Below are positions 1 to 4,549 of a DNA stretch of 5,490 bases, piece after piece. The notes beneath the pieces were generated by a model, which saw nothing but the letters and a program-made list of their open reading frames with translations, searched no databases and was not told the origin of the DNA. The DNA comes from Microbacteriaceae bacterium (GTDB lineage Bacteria > Actinomycetota > Actinomycetes > Actinomycetales > Microbacteriaceae): contig WOYR01000215.1 in the NCBI GenBank assembly GCA_011620705.1, forward strand, positions 1 to 5,490, written 5' to 3'. The first letter of the stretch is position 1. The number at the start of each line of letters is the position of its first letter. Made by a program: the position numbers and the translations under genes.

Positions 1-1
1 G

Positions 2-643
2 GCCACGATGCTCGAGGAAGGACTCTCGCTCGGGCCCATGATCGACGGCGAACTCATCCCGCGACCCACCGTGGATTCCCTTCGCGCAGGGGTGGGAGCC
101 GGGATCCCGCTGGTGATCGGAGCGGCCGACGACGAGTTCTCGATGGCGTTCGCCGGGGCGAAGAACAAGCTGCGGTTCATCCCGGCGGGCCTGCTGCTCG
201 GCAGGATGGGCCTGAAGGGCCGGCGCCGCCGGGAGTACCTGGCGGCGAACCGGAGCGTCAAAGGGACCGCGGCCCGGCTCGGCCGCTACATGACGGACAG
301 GATGTTCCGCGTGTCCGCGCTTCGCGTCGTCGAAGCCCGAGGGGATGCCCCGACCTGGCTGTACCGGTTCGCCTGGCGCAGCCCCCGCTACGGCTTCGCC
401 ATCCACTGCCTCGACCTGCCGTTCTTCTTCGACTGCCTCGCCGCCGGCGGCGTCGAGGAGATCGCCGGGGACGCACCGCCGCAGAGCCTGGCGGATTCGC
501 TCCACTCGGACGCCGTCGCGTTCGTCGAGAACGGAGTCGCCCCCTGGACGGAATACTCGCAGGCGGGTTCCACGCGGGTTTTCGACCTGCCCTCCAGCGT
601 CGAGTCGCACGGCTACGAGGTCGTCCGCGCTCTCGTGGCGTAG
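2..643 (+). CDS. Type-B carboxylesterase/lipase, C-terminal part (5' end outside window)
   Basis: This is the C-terminal 213 or so residues of an alpha/beta-hydrolase of the carboxylesterase type-B (para-nitrobenzyl esterase) family, which hydrolyses carboxylic esters. The frame is open to the window edge. The first ATG, at 8, is probably internal because the family is about 500 residues long and the nucleophile Ser motif is missing here. Counting from that ATG, the stretch around D41-D42-E43-F44 after 'PLVIG' fits the catalytic acid. Residues 94-126 (TDRMFR, LYRFAWRSP) are family-typical, and H133 in 'IHCLDLPF' fits the catalytic His. The tail with 'APWTEYSQ' and 'RVFDLPS' matches the usual end of the family. 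It ends in TAG and converges on the PAP2 gene, 48 bp away. I see no clear terminator between them. The substrate cannot be told. The family call is firm; whether the gene is intact upstream is unknown. Confidence 0.85.
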   Translation, partial: ATMLEEGLSLGPMIDGELIPRPTVDSLRAGVGAGIPLVIGAADDEFSMAFAGAKNKLRFIPAGLLLGRMGLKGRRRREYLAANRSVKGTAARLGRYMTDRMFRVSALRVVEARGDAPTWLYRFAWRSPRYGFAIHCLDLPFFFDCLAAGGVEEIAGDAPPQSLADSLHSDAVAFVENGVAPWTEYSQAGSTRVFDLPSSVESHGYEVVRALVA

Positions 644-691
644 CTGCTCGCCGGCACTCGCACTCCTCGCACCGGCCTCACGCGTCGACTC

Positions 692-1366
692 CTACCGGGG
701 ACCTGGGCGCACCCAGAGCGGTGGATGCGGCGCGTCCCGTTCGTGGAGAAGTCTTGCTGCGAACGGGGCCCAGACGATGACGGCGATGCCCAAGCCGATC
801 AGTGCGCCGCCGATGGTGTCGGAGATCCAGTGGGCGCCCAGATAGGTACGGCTGAGCATCATGGCCACGGTATACACCGCGCCCGCCGCCCACACCCAGG
901 CGCGCGCGAAGACGATTCCGAGCGTGACGGCGATGACCGCGGCGTTCGCACTGTGGCCAGAGGGGAAGGAGCCGTAATCCGGGCTGACGAGGATGTCCTG
1001 GGGGCGCGGCCGCCCGATCAACTGCTTCAGCAGCTTCACGAGTCCGGCACTGGCGATCGTGGCGACCAGGAAGTACACCGCCGCCCAACGACGACGCCAG
1101 ACGACGAGAACGAGGGAGATGGCGATCGGCACGACGAATGTGGCGATCAGTCCGCCGCCCAGGAAGTCGAACCCGAGGGCGAGACCGGTCCAGAAACCGG
1201 TCCGGTGCTCGATCAGTTCGCCCATCCACTCGAGTTCGAACCCGAACGGCTTGTTGTTCTCGCGATAGACGATGACCGCCGCCAGTGCGCCCACCAGAGC
1301 CAGGCCGGCGGCACTGGACACCAATGGCCAGAAGCGGGCGATTCGTGGGGCGTGCGGGGCCGTCAT
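692..1366 (-). CDS. PAP2-superfamily membrane phosphatase
   Basis: A complete 224-aa integral membrane protein of the PAP2 (phosphatidic acid phosphatase type 2) family. Members remove phosphate from lipid phosphates such as undecaprenyl pyrophosphate or phosphatidic acid, with the active site facing outward. All three signature motifs are present: K114-X6-R121-P122, P135-S136-G137-H138, and S172-R173-X5-H179-X3-D183 (SRTYLGAHWISD). Hydrophobic segments lie near residues 11-33, 70-90, 94-112, 140-170 and 185-205. The ATG at 1366 starts just before the first hydrophobic segment. There is no convincing Shine-Dalgarno. A CACACT hexamer lies six bases upstream (1373-1378, - strand), the same spacing as two clearer leaderless-type promoters in this window, but no -35 is obvious. 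The exact lipid substrate cannot be decided from sequence. No sign of damage. Confidence 0.93.
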   Translation of the reverse strand: MTAPHAPRIARFWPLVSSAAGLALVGALAAVIVYRENNKPFGFELEWMGELIEHRTGFWTGLALGFDFLGGGLIATFVVPIAISLVLVVWRRRWAAVYFLVATIASAGLVKLLKQLIGRPRPQDILVSPDYGSFPSGHSANAAVIAVTLGIVFARAWVWAAGAVYTVAMMLSRTYLGAHWISDTIGGALIGLGIAVIVWAPFAARLLHERDAPHPPLWVRPGPR

Positions 1367-1518
1367 CTTCTGAGTGTGCCAAGTCGCCAGACGATTCGGA
1401 GGATCTACCGCGACCTCGAGCGTGAAAGTGCTCTCACCCTGACGTCATGACATCGAAGCCGGCGAGAGCGCCGCCGACCATCAGGCGCCGATCTGAGCTG
1501 CAACGGCGGGAAGCCCAG

Positions 1519-1554
1519 CCTGACCAGAAGGAACCCGCTCTGGCCAGGCCTTTT
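1519..1554 (+). terminator. Hairpin with T-run next to tRNA fragment A
   Basis: CCTGACCAGA (1519-1528) pairs with TCTGGCCAGG (1539-1548), ten positions with one A/C mismatch around a 10-nt loop, followed on the + strand by CCTTTT. No + strand gene ends here. Read leftward, it lies downstream of the toxin gene and of tRNA fragment A with an A-run in front, so it may be a two-way terminator, possibly the one that once followed the tRNA-Ser gene. Confidence 0.5.
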
Positions 1555-1555
1555 G

Positions 1556-1579
1556 GAGCGGAGACGGAGGGATTTGAAC
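1556..1579 (-). repeat. Copy A of tRNA-Ser 3' end (outer att-site candidate)
   Basis: 24 bp identical to 5434-5457, the 3' end of the tRNA-Ser at the right edge. It covers the sequence just past the discriminator, the acceptor-stem 3' strand and the T-arm 3' strand, and breaks off inside the T-loop after 'GATTTGAAC'. No tRNA body follows. Short exact copies of a tRNA 3' end are the usual mark of the distal attachment site of a tyrosine-integrase element. It separates the PAP2 side of the window from the toxin-antitoxin side, ending 20 bp from the toxin stop codon. Confidence 0.75.
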
Positions 1580-1599
1580 GGCTTCCCCGGTGGCTCCGG

Positions 1600-1911
1600 T
1601 CAGTTCTCGACGCGGTGCTTCCAGTAGCCCGGCAGACGCTTCTCGTGGGCGTAGGCGACGATCACGATTTCGCTGTCGGTGGCGTAGTAGATCACCCCGT
1701 AGGGGAAGCCGATGACGCCCTTGCGCCGGACGATCGGTTCCCGATCCCAGCCGCGAACCGGGGGCCACGCGCCGGGCATCTCGACGATGCTCGTCCGCGC
1801 CTGGAGCGTCGCGTCAAGCAGCTCTTGGCCCGTCGCGGGATCGTCGTACCAGTTGGCGCCGACGCGGAGTTCGGCGCGTGCCTCGGGGTGCTCGCGCTGG
1901 GCGAGCGTCAC
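1600..1911 (-). CDS. RelE/ParE-superfamily toxin
   Basis: A 103-aa basic small protein with the RelE/ParE fold pattern: 'HPEARAEL' near 8-15, 'WYDD' at 21-24, a central amphipathic helix, 'GFPYGVIYY' at 68-76, 'IVIVAYAHEKRLPGYW' at 82-97 and a C-terminal Arg (R100). Members are type II toxins, either ribosome-dependent mRNA endonucleases (RelE) or gyrase poisons (ParE); which applies here cannot be told. The HEKRLPGYW end is typical of toxins paired with Unstb_antitox-type antitoxins. The GTG start at 1911 overlaps the antitoxin stop by GTGA (1908-1911), so translation is probably coupled and the toxin follows its antitoxin in one leftward operon. The stop is 20 bp from tRNA fragment A. It appears complete. 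Confidence 0.88.
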   Translation of the reverse strand: MTLAQREHPEARAELRVGANWYDDPATGQELLDATLQARTSIVEMPGAWPPVRGWDREPIVRRKGVIGFPYGVIYYATDSEIVIVAYAHEKRLPGYWKHRVEN

Positions 1912-2159
1912 CTGCGCTTCGACGCGAGCTCGACCGACAGCATCCGATAGGTCTCGTCCGCGTCGACCAGCTCGACCTTGCCCGCGAGAATGTCATCGAC
2001 TCGGGAGCCGATCTCGTCGCGCCAGGCGGCATCGACCTCCGCCGGGGCGCTGTCGACATCCTGATCCACGCTGAGCCGGAGCATGCGAGCAGCCTCCAGG
2101 CGCTCATCAGGGGTGAGCGAGTAGCCCGCCTCGATGTAGTCCGCCAGCTTCGGAGTCAT
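1908..2159 (-). CDS. Antitoxin of the Unstb_antitox / TIGR02574 'addiction module component' type
   Basis: An 83-aa acidic protein, usual length for the family. Residues 15-31 (LTPDERLEAARMLRLSV) and 40-60 (AEVDAAWRDEIGSRVDDILAG) give the family's typical 'ER..A..L..S' and 'aW..EI..R...I..G' patterns. These antitoxins bind and neutralise the RelE/ParE-type partner encoded next to them. An upstream in-frame ATG at 2189 would add ten residues unlike the family. The ATG at 2159 is preferred because it begins at the family start and lies exactly six bases after a TACACT -10 hexamer, implying a leaderless message; no Shine-Dalgarno is present. Its stop overlaps the toxin start by four bases. A perfect GGCCGA/TCGGCC inverted repeat in the -35 region suggests autoregulation. 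The DNA-binding mode is not evident from the sequence. Confidence 0.87.
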   Translation of the reverse strand: MTPKLADYIEAGYSLTPDERLEAARMLRLSVDQDVDSAPAEVDAAWRDEIGSRVDDILAGKVELVDADETYRMLSVELASKRR

Positions 2160-2165
2160 GCATTT

Positions 2166-2171
2166 AGTGTA
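2166..2171 (-). promoter_or_regulatory. Leaderless-type -10 box for the antitoxin-toxin operon
   Basis: TACACT on the - strand (TAnnnT type), six bases before the antitoxin ATG at 2159. Transcription would start at or next to the A of the ATG, and no ribosome binding site lies upstream. No good -35 hexamer is seen; its place is taken by the inverted repeat at 2181-2194. Confidence 0.55.
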
Positions 2172-2180
2172 CGGGGAGGG

Positions 2181-2194
2181 GGCCGACATCGGCC
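2181..2194. promoter_or_regulatory. Candidate operator (GGCCGA-CA-TCGGCC)
   Basis: A perfect 6-bp inverted repeat with a 2-bp centre, lying where the -35 region of the antitoxin promoter should be, 22-35 bp upstream of the antitoxin ATG. Type II antitoxins or toxin-antitoxin complexes commonly repress their own operon at such palindromes. The assignment rests on position and symmetry only. Confidence 0.45.
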
Positions 2195-2309
2195 AGGACT
2201 GGCGATCGGTGCGAACCTCGGGCCGAGCGGCGTGCTCACGGCGGTCATCGACCGCGACCATCTGCCCTTTGTGACGCCGGCGTTCACACAGCGGTCGCTC
2301 GACGGCTGA
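2193..2309 (+). pseudogene. Possible 3' remnant of an unidentified gene
   Basis: A 38-codon stretch ending in TGA reads as ordinary protein sequence ('SGVLTAVIDRDHLPFVTP') with about 84% G or C in third positions. It has no start of its own, and its frame runs leftward only into the antisense of the antitoxin. This looks like the tail of a gene cut off when the toxin-antitoxin module arrived at about 2190. I do not recognise the family. It could also be chance in high-GC DNA. Confidence 0.22.
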
Positions 2310-2339
2310 ACAACCTGCACGCCATCGCAGGCCGCGGCG

Positions 2340-2345
2340 TAGCCT
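2340..2345 (+). promoter_or_regulatory. Leaderless-type -10 box for the small membrane protein
   Basis: TAGCCT lies exactly six bases before the GTG at 2352, the same geometry as the TACACT-ATG arrangement of the divergent antitoxin. Transcription would begin at the start codon. No ribosome binding site is seen. The -35 region is not recognisable. Confidence 0.45.
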
Positions 2346-2351
2346 GTTGCT

Positions 2352-2657
2352 GTGACGACAGCGACAGCTCCCCGCCCGAAGGTCGGCGTCGGCTTCCGGC
2401 TCGGCCTGGTGGCGGCCGCGGTGCTCGGCCTCCCTCTGGGGCTGTATGGCACGGCGCTGTCGCCGCTGGCGGTGTGGATCGTCGGCGTCCTCGCCGCGGC
2501 GGCCGGCGCAGTCGGCTCCGCCCGCCGCTCGCGGTGGGGCGTCCTGCTGCTTGTCATCGGCGCGGCCCTGCTGCTCGGCAGCGCCGCCTACTTCATCCTT
2601 GGCCTCATCCAGCCGGACGGCCCGGCCAGCGGGAGCGGGAGTGGCGTAGCTCCCTGA
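2352..2657 (+). CDS. Small hypothetical membrane protein, three predicted helices
   Basis: A 101-aa protein with hydrophobic segments near residues 16-33, 38-56 and 62-86. Two positively charged loops occur (R8-K10; R59, R60, R62), and the tail is Gly/Ser-rich (PASGSGSGVAP) after residue 90. No family is recognised and there are no catalytic motifs. The GTG start is chosen because it lies six bases after TAGCCT and gives a short charged N-terminus before the first helix. A later ATG at 2446 is in another frame. It stands alone, divergent from the toxin-antitoxin operon, and third positions are strongly GC-biased, which supports real coding. Such small DUF-like membrane proteins are common in actinobacterial chromosomes, so this may be resident DNA or element cargo. 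Function unknown. Confidence 0.65.
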   Translation: MTTATAPRPKVGVGFRLGLVAAAVLGLPLGLYGTALSPLAVWIVGVLAAAAGAVGSARRSRWGVLLLVIGAALLLGSAAYFILGLIQPDGPASGSGSGVAP

Positions 2658-2740
2658 GTCGGTCTACAGGCTCGGTCCAAAGTCGCGTTCCGGCCCGGTG
2701 CGGCCGTGGTCGCTCGATGTCAGGCGGGCGCGCTCCGCGT

Positions 2741-2923
2741 TCACCAGGCGCACCGGCCTGCTCCCAAGATCTCCCGGAACGAGTAGGCGTACGCGCTTGT
2801 ACGGTAGTAGCCGACCGTCTCTAGGAACCGCGCCGCGCGGTCGGGATCCGAGATCTCAAGCCCGCGACTAGCGAGGTTCTCGACCTGCTGCGACAAAGTG
2901 AGGTGGGGTTTGTCGCACCCCAC
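2741..2923 (-). pseudogene. Abi-family (Abi_2, AbiD/AbiF-like) protein, N-terminal fragment
   Basis: About 60 codons matching the N-terminus of Abi_2 proteins, some of which abort phage infection in lactococci. From the GTG at 2923: 'DKPHLTLSQQ' (4-13), 'NLASRGLEISD' (16-26), and 'ETVGYYRTSAYAYSFRE' (35-51), where the GYYR.S.Y...F signature sits. After L53 the similarity stops abruptly and the frame ends at TGA after 'GAGRCAW'. Family members are about 300 residues, so roughly 80% is missing, and I cannot find the rest in any frame to 2658. The start is uncertain: the frame is open further upstream, but that part looks non-coding, and the GTG lies inside a strong hairpin. Almost certainly non-functional. 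Confidence 0.7.
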
Positions 2924-2924
2924 C
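2902..2924. repeat. 8-bp inverted repeat over the start of the Abi fragment
   Basis: GGTGGGGT (2902-2909) and ACCCCACC (2917-2924) form a perfect 8-bp stem with a 7-nt loop. The likely GTG start of the Abi fragment (2923-2921) lies inside the stem, so a leftward transcript would bury it in a hairpin. No T-run adjoins it, so it does not look like a terminator. Confidence 0.5.
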
Positions 2925-2940
2925 GGCCACCTCGCGACAT

Positions 2941-2978
2941 AAGAAAACCAGCCCGTACCCGAAGGCAGAGGGGCTGGT
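2941..2978 (-). terminator. Rho-independent terminator, leftward
   Basis: On the - strand ACCAGCCC (2978-2971) pairs perfectly with GGGCTGGT (2954-2947) over a 16-nt loop and is followed directly by TTTCTT (2946-2941). This is a standard intrinsic terminator for a leftward transcript. No gene is recognisable immediately to its right, so it may be the remains of a lost gene or may stop transcription leaving a former tRNA end at copy B. Confidence 0.65.
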
Positions 2979-3123
2979 GTTGATGCGGCAAGAGTACGAC
3001 GTCGGGGTACCACGTTGGAGGAAGTGTTCCACTTCCAAGGTGGGGCGCTCTTAGGGACACGTGGCGGAAGCCGCACCCTGGACTTGCGCCGCCAAGCGCG
3101 GCGGACTCGACACCGAATCTAGC

Positions 3124-3140
3124 CCCTGATCAGGGTTTTT
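3124..3140 (+). terminator. Palindrome CCCTGATCAGGG with T5 run
   Basis: A perfect 12-bp palindrome (4-bp stem with a GATC loop if folded) followed by TTTTT on the + strand, just left of tRNA fragment B. It parallels the hairpin plus T-run left of fragment A (1519-1554): the last 18 bases before and into the two tRNA fragments match at 14 positions without gaps. It is short for a terminator and may instead be part of the attachment region. Confidence 0.35.
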
Positions 3141-3144
3141 CGAC

Positions 3145-3198
3145 CGGAAACGAGGGGATTTGAACCCTCGGAACCCTTGCGGGTTCTCCACCTCAGCA
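3145..3198 (-). repeat. Copy B of tRNA-Ser 3' half (internal att-site candidate)
   Basis: 50 of 54 bases match the tRNA-Ser at 5437-5490, and 43 of 44 match over 3155-3198. Differences are at 3149, 3153, 3154 and 3194. The changes at 3153 and 3154 spoil the T-stem, and to the right the anticodon stem can form only three of five pairs. No D-arm or acceptor 5' strand is seen, so this is not a working tRNA. It is best read as an attachment site left by integration at the tRNA. Confidence 0.75.
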
Positions 3199-3220
3199 GG
3201 GTCTGCGACGTGTGCAGATG

Positions 3221-3245
3221 CTGCAGAATCCGCCCGGTTCTGCAG
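3221..3245. repeat. 8-bp inverted repeat CTGCAGAA/TTCTGCAG
   Basis: Perfect arms at 3221-3228 and 3238-3245 with a 9-bp centre, between tRNA fragment B and the CGGGACCC pair. It may be a protein-binding site (an excisionase- or integrase-type site, or an operator for the downstream toxin operon). Its position fits either use, and no function can be assigned. Confidence 0.4.
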
Positions 3246-3277
3246 GTGAAACAGGCTGGATTCGGTGTTGTCGGCGA

Positions 3278-3307
3278 GCGCCGGGACCCCCTCGGGACCC
3301 CCGGGCC
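3278..3307 (+). repeat. Paired CGGGACCC direct repeats, left end (arm-type site candidate)
   Basis: CGGGACCC at 3282-3289 and 3293-3300, an 11-bp pitch or one helical turn. The 30-bp block matches 5328-5357 at 24 positions in the same orientation. It lies about 84 bp inside tRNA fragment B. Tyrosine integrases of the lambda, L5 and Tn916 types bind repeated arm sites on both sides of the core; this fits that arrangement. Confidence 0.6.
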
Positions 3308-3350
3308 TGGCGAGCGTCGAGTAATCCGGGGCGGGCGCGCGGGAGGTTCG

Positions 3351-3356
3351 TAGAAT
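3351..3356 (+). promoter_or_regulatory. -10 box candidate for the toxin operon
   Basis: TAGAAT, one mismatch from TATAAT, 33 bp before the ATG at 3389. It would give a short leader of about 25-28 nt carrying the GAGAGG ribosome binding site at 3372-3377. No clear -35 hexamer is seen at the normal distance. Confidence 0.45.
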
Positions 3357-3388
3357 GGCAGCACCGGAGACGAGAGGTGGTGAGGGCG

Positions 3389-3706
3389 ATGGCCGAAGGC
3401 GGGTTGCTGTACAAGGACGTCGTGCCCTACGACGCGCCCGCGTCGCTGGCGTCGCTGCGCGGCCCGGCGACGGGCGTGGTCGAGCTGCCGGTGACGGTGC
3501 ACTGGGGTCCTCAGCGGGGCTGGGACGTGTCGGTGCCGGGTCAGGCGGTATTCGCGTACCAGCAGCTCGTGCGGGAGGGCACCCCGGAGGTGCAGGAGGC
3601 GCTGTTGGACGCGGGGCTGTTGAGGTCGCTGTGGCCCCGGCTGATCCTCCCGGAGCGGTGCCGGGCGCTGTGGGAGGCCCGATTTCCCGAGCTTGCCGCG
3701 GCGTAG
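3389..3706 (+). CDS. Hypothetical protein, putative antitoxin of AbiEii-type module
   Basis: A 105-aa protein I cannot place in a named family. Visible features are a tyrosine/proline-rich start ('LYKDVVPYDAP'), 'VTVHWGPQRGWDVSVPGQA' (35-53), a helical middle ('AVFAYQQLVREGTPEVQEALLDAGLL') and a compact tail 'LWPRLILPERCRALWEARFPELAAA' (81-105). Similar small proteins with an 'LW..L.LP...R..WE.RFPEL' tail often precede AbiEii-like genes in actinobacteria, from memory and not checked. No helix-turn-helix is evident, unlike classical AbiEi. The ATG at 3389 has GAGAGG 11-16 bases upstream and starts where the coding character begins. In-frame GTGs at 3377 and 3380 are alternatives, and the frame upstream of those looks non-coding. 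It precedes the toxin by 16 bp in the same operon. The antitoxin role is inferred from this position. Confidence 0.75.
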   Translation: MAEGGLLYKDVVPYDAPASLASLRGPATGVVELPVTVHWGPQRGWDVSVPGQAVFAYQQLVREGTPEVQEALLDAGLLRSLWPRLILPERCRALWEARFPELAAA

Positions 3707-3722
3707 TGGTGCGGGAGCCGGC

Positions 3723-4523
3723 GTGAGCGGGCAGGAGGTGCAGCGTCGCGCGGCGGCGCTGATGCTGGCGGCGGTCGGTGGTGACGGCTTCGTGCTGGCT
3801 GGTGCGTCCGCCATCAGGGAGCACGGGTTGACCGACCGGCCCACGGAGGACATCGACCTGTTCGGCGGCGGGGCGACAACCGTTGAGGAGTTCGCGGCTG
3901 CCGTGGATCGGGCCGAGGCTGCGCTGCAGGCCGGCGGGTGGCAGGTGGAGCGGCTGCGGGTGCACCCACTGTTCGCGCGCCTGCGGGTGGTGAGCCCGGA
4001 GGGCGAGGGGCTTGACGTGGACTTCGGAGTGAACTGGCGCGCCGATCCGCCTGTGACCCTGGCGCTCGGGCCGGTGCTGTCGGAGCGGGATGCGGTGGCT
4101 GGAAAGCTGTCGGCAGTGTATTCGCGTGGCGAGGTGCGTGACTTCCTCGATCTGGATGCGATCCGCGCCTCCGGCCGCTACACGGACGCGGATCTCCTTG
4201 CGCTGAGCCATCAGCACGACGGCGGCTTTGACGAGGCCATGTTCGCCGCGCAGCTCTCCAGGGTGCTCGACATTCCTGCGGAGGCGGCGGCGCAATACGG
4301 GATCGCCGCCGAGGAGTTCGCCGCCGTTCAGCGGCGCGTCCTGGGCTGGGCCGTGTCCCTGCGCGACGCTCGCACTCCTGCCGCGCAGCCGCTGGCCCCG
4401 GCTGCCGGAATCGATGCGGCCGCCTCGGCGCTGCAAGCGCGGGCCGACCGTCTCAATGGCCAGTACCCGATCAGTCCGGACACGCCCGACGACGGACTCC
4501 GGCGGCCTGCGCCCTCGCTCTGA
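3723..4523 (+). CDS. AbiEii/AbiGii-type nucleotidyltransferase toxin
   Basis: A 266-aa protein of the DNA polymerase beta-like nucleotidyltransferase superfamily, AbiEii/AbiGii (MenT-like) group. Family toxins transfer nucleotides to targets, tRNA 3' ends in the case of mycobacterial MenT3, and some abort phage infection. The glycine-serine motif G27-A-S29 is followed by D43-I-D45 ('PTEDIDLF'), a likely third acid in 'LDVDFG' (D98/D100), the lysine segment 'VAGKLSAVYSRGEVRDFLDLDAI' (125-147) with K128, and a helical C-terminal part. The last 60 or so residues are Ala/Pro-rich and may be a disordered tail. The GTG at 3723 has GGGAG at 3713-3717, five bases upstream; the TTG at 3693 would overlap the upstream gene and has no support. 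All key residues appear intact, so it is probably functional with the 105-aa partner as antitoxin. Confidence 0.85.
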   Translation: MSGQEVQRRAAALMLAAVGGDGFVLAGASAIREHGLTDRPTEDIDLFGGGATTVEEFAAAVDRAEAALQAGGWQVERLRVHPLFARLRVVSPEGEGLDVDFGVNWRADPPVTLALGPVLSERDAVAGKLSAVYSRGEVRDFLDLDAIRASGRYTDADLLALSHQHDGGFDEAMFAAQLSRVLDIPAEAAAQYGIAAEEFAAVQRRVLGWAVSLRDARTPAAQPLAPAAGIDAAASALQARADRLNGQYPISPDTPDDGLRRPAPSL

Positions 4524-4549
4524 CTGGGCGGCAGAGGCGGGGCGGCAAA

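Larger units (their letters stand above)
1556..3198. mobile_element. Decayed outer integrative element (copy A to copy B)
   Basis: About 1.6 kb bounded by two partial copies of the tRNA-Ser 3' end. It contains an intact RelE/ParE-type toxin and antitoxin pair, a small membrane protein and an Abi_2 fragment, but no recombinase. The sequence left of copy B resembles the sequence left of the tRNA at the right edge (CTGATC, a T-rich run, then GA.CGGA). That is expected if this element once abutted the tRNA and a second element was later inserted between them. The boundaries are inferred only from the repeats. An alternative is a single element from copy A to the tRNA, with copy B an internal relic. 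Confidence 0.45.
2924..3388. other. 465-bp non-coding stretch with element-end signals
   Basis: I see no credible gene here. The stretch holds, in order, a leftward terminator (2941-2978), a short 7-bp hairpin GGAAGTG/CACTTCC (3020-3036), a palindrome with T-run (3124-3140), tRNA-Ser fragment B (3145-3198), an 8-bp inverted repeat (3221-3245), paired CGGGACCC repeats (3278-3307) and the promoter region of the next gene (TAGAAT at 3351). The long open frames crossing it are antisense shadows of the genes to the right. Confidence 0.6.

Noticed and set aside
678..1450. Long open frames overlapping the PAP2 gene in other frames (678-1382 -, 725-1450 +)
   Set aside because: The PAP2 frame carries all three catalytic motifs and membrane helices, while the others are charged and Arg-rich with no recognisable pattern.
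1447..1950. 167-codon + strand frame starting near 1447
   Set aside because: It is antisense to the RelE/ParE toxin and crosses tRNA fragment A. The toxin frame has clear family patterns, whereas this one does not.
3144..3260. Fragment B as a complete second tRNA-Ser gene
   Set aside because: The anticodon stem cannot pair fully, the T-stem is damaged, and no D-arm or acceptor 5' strand is found to the right.
3212..3388. N-terminal extension of the 105-aa gene back to 3212
   Set aside because: The extension is Arg/Pro-rich, covers the CGGGACCC repeats and the -10 candidate, and a good ribosome binding site precedes the ATG at 3389.
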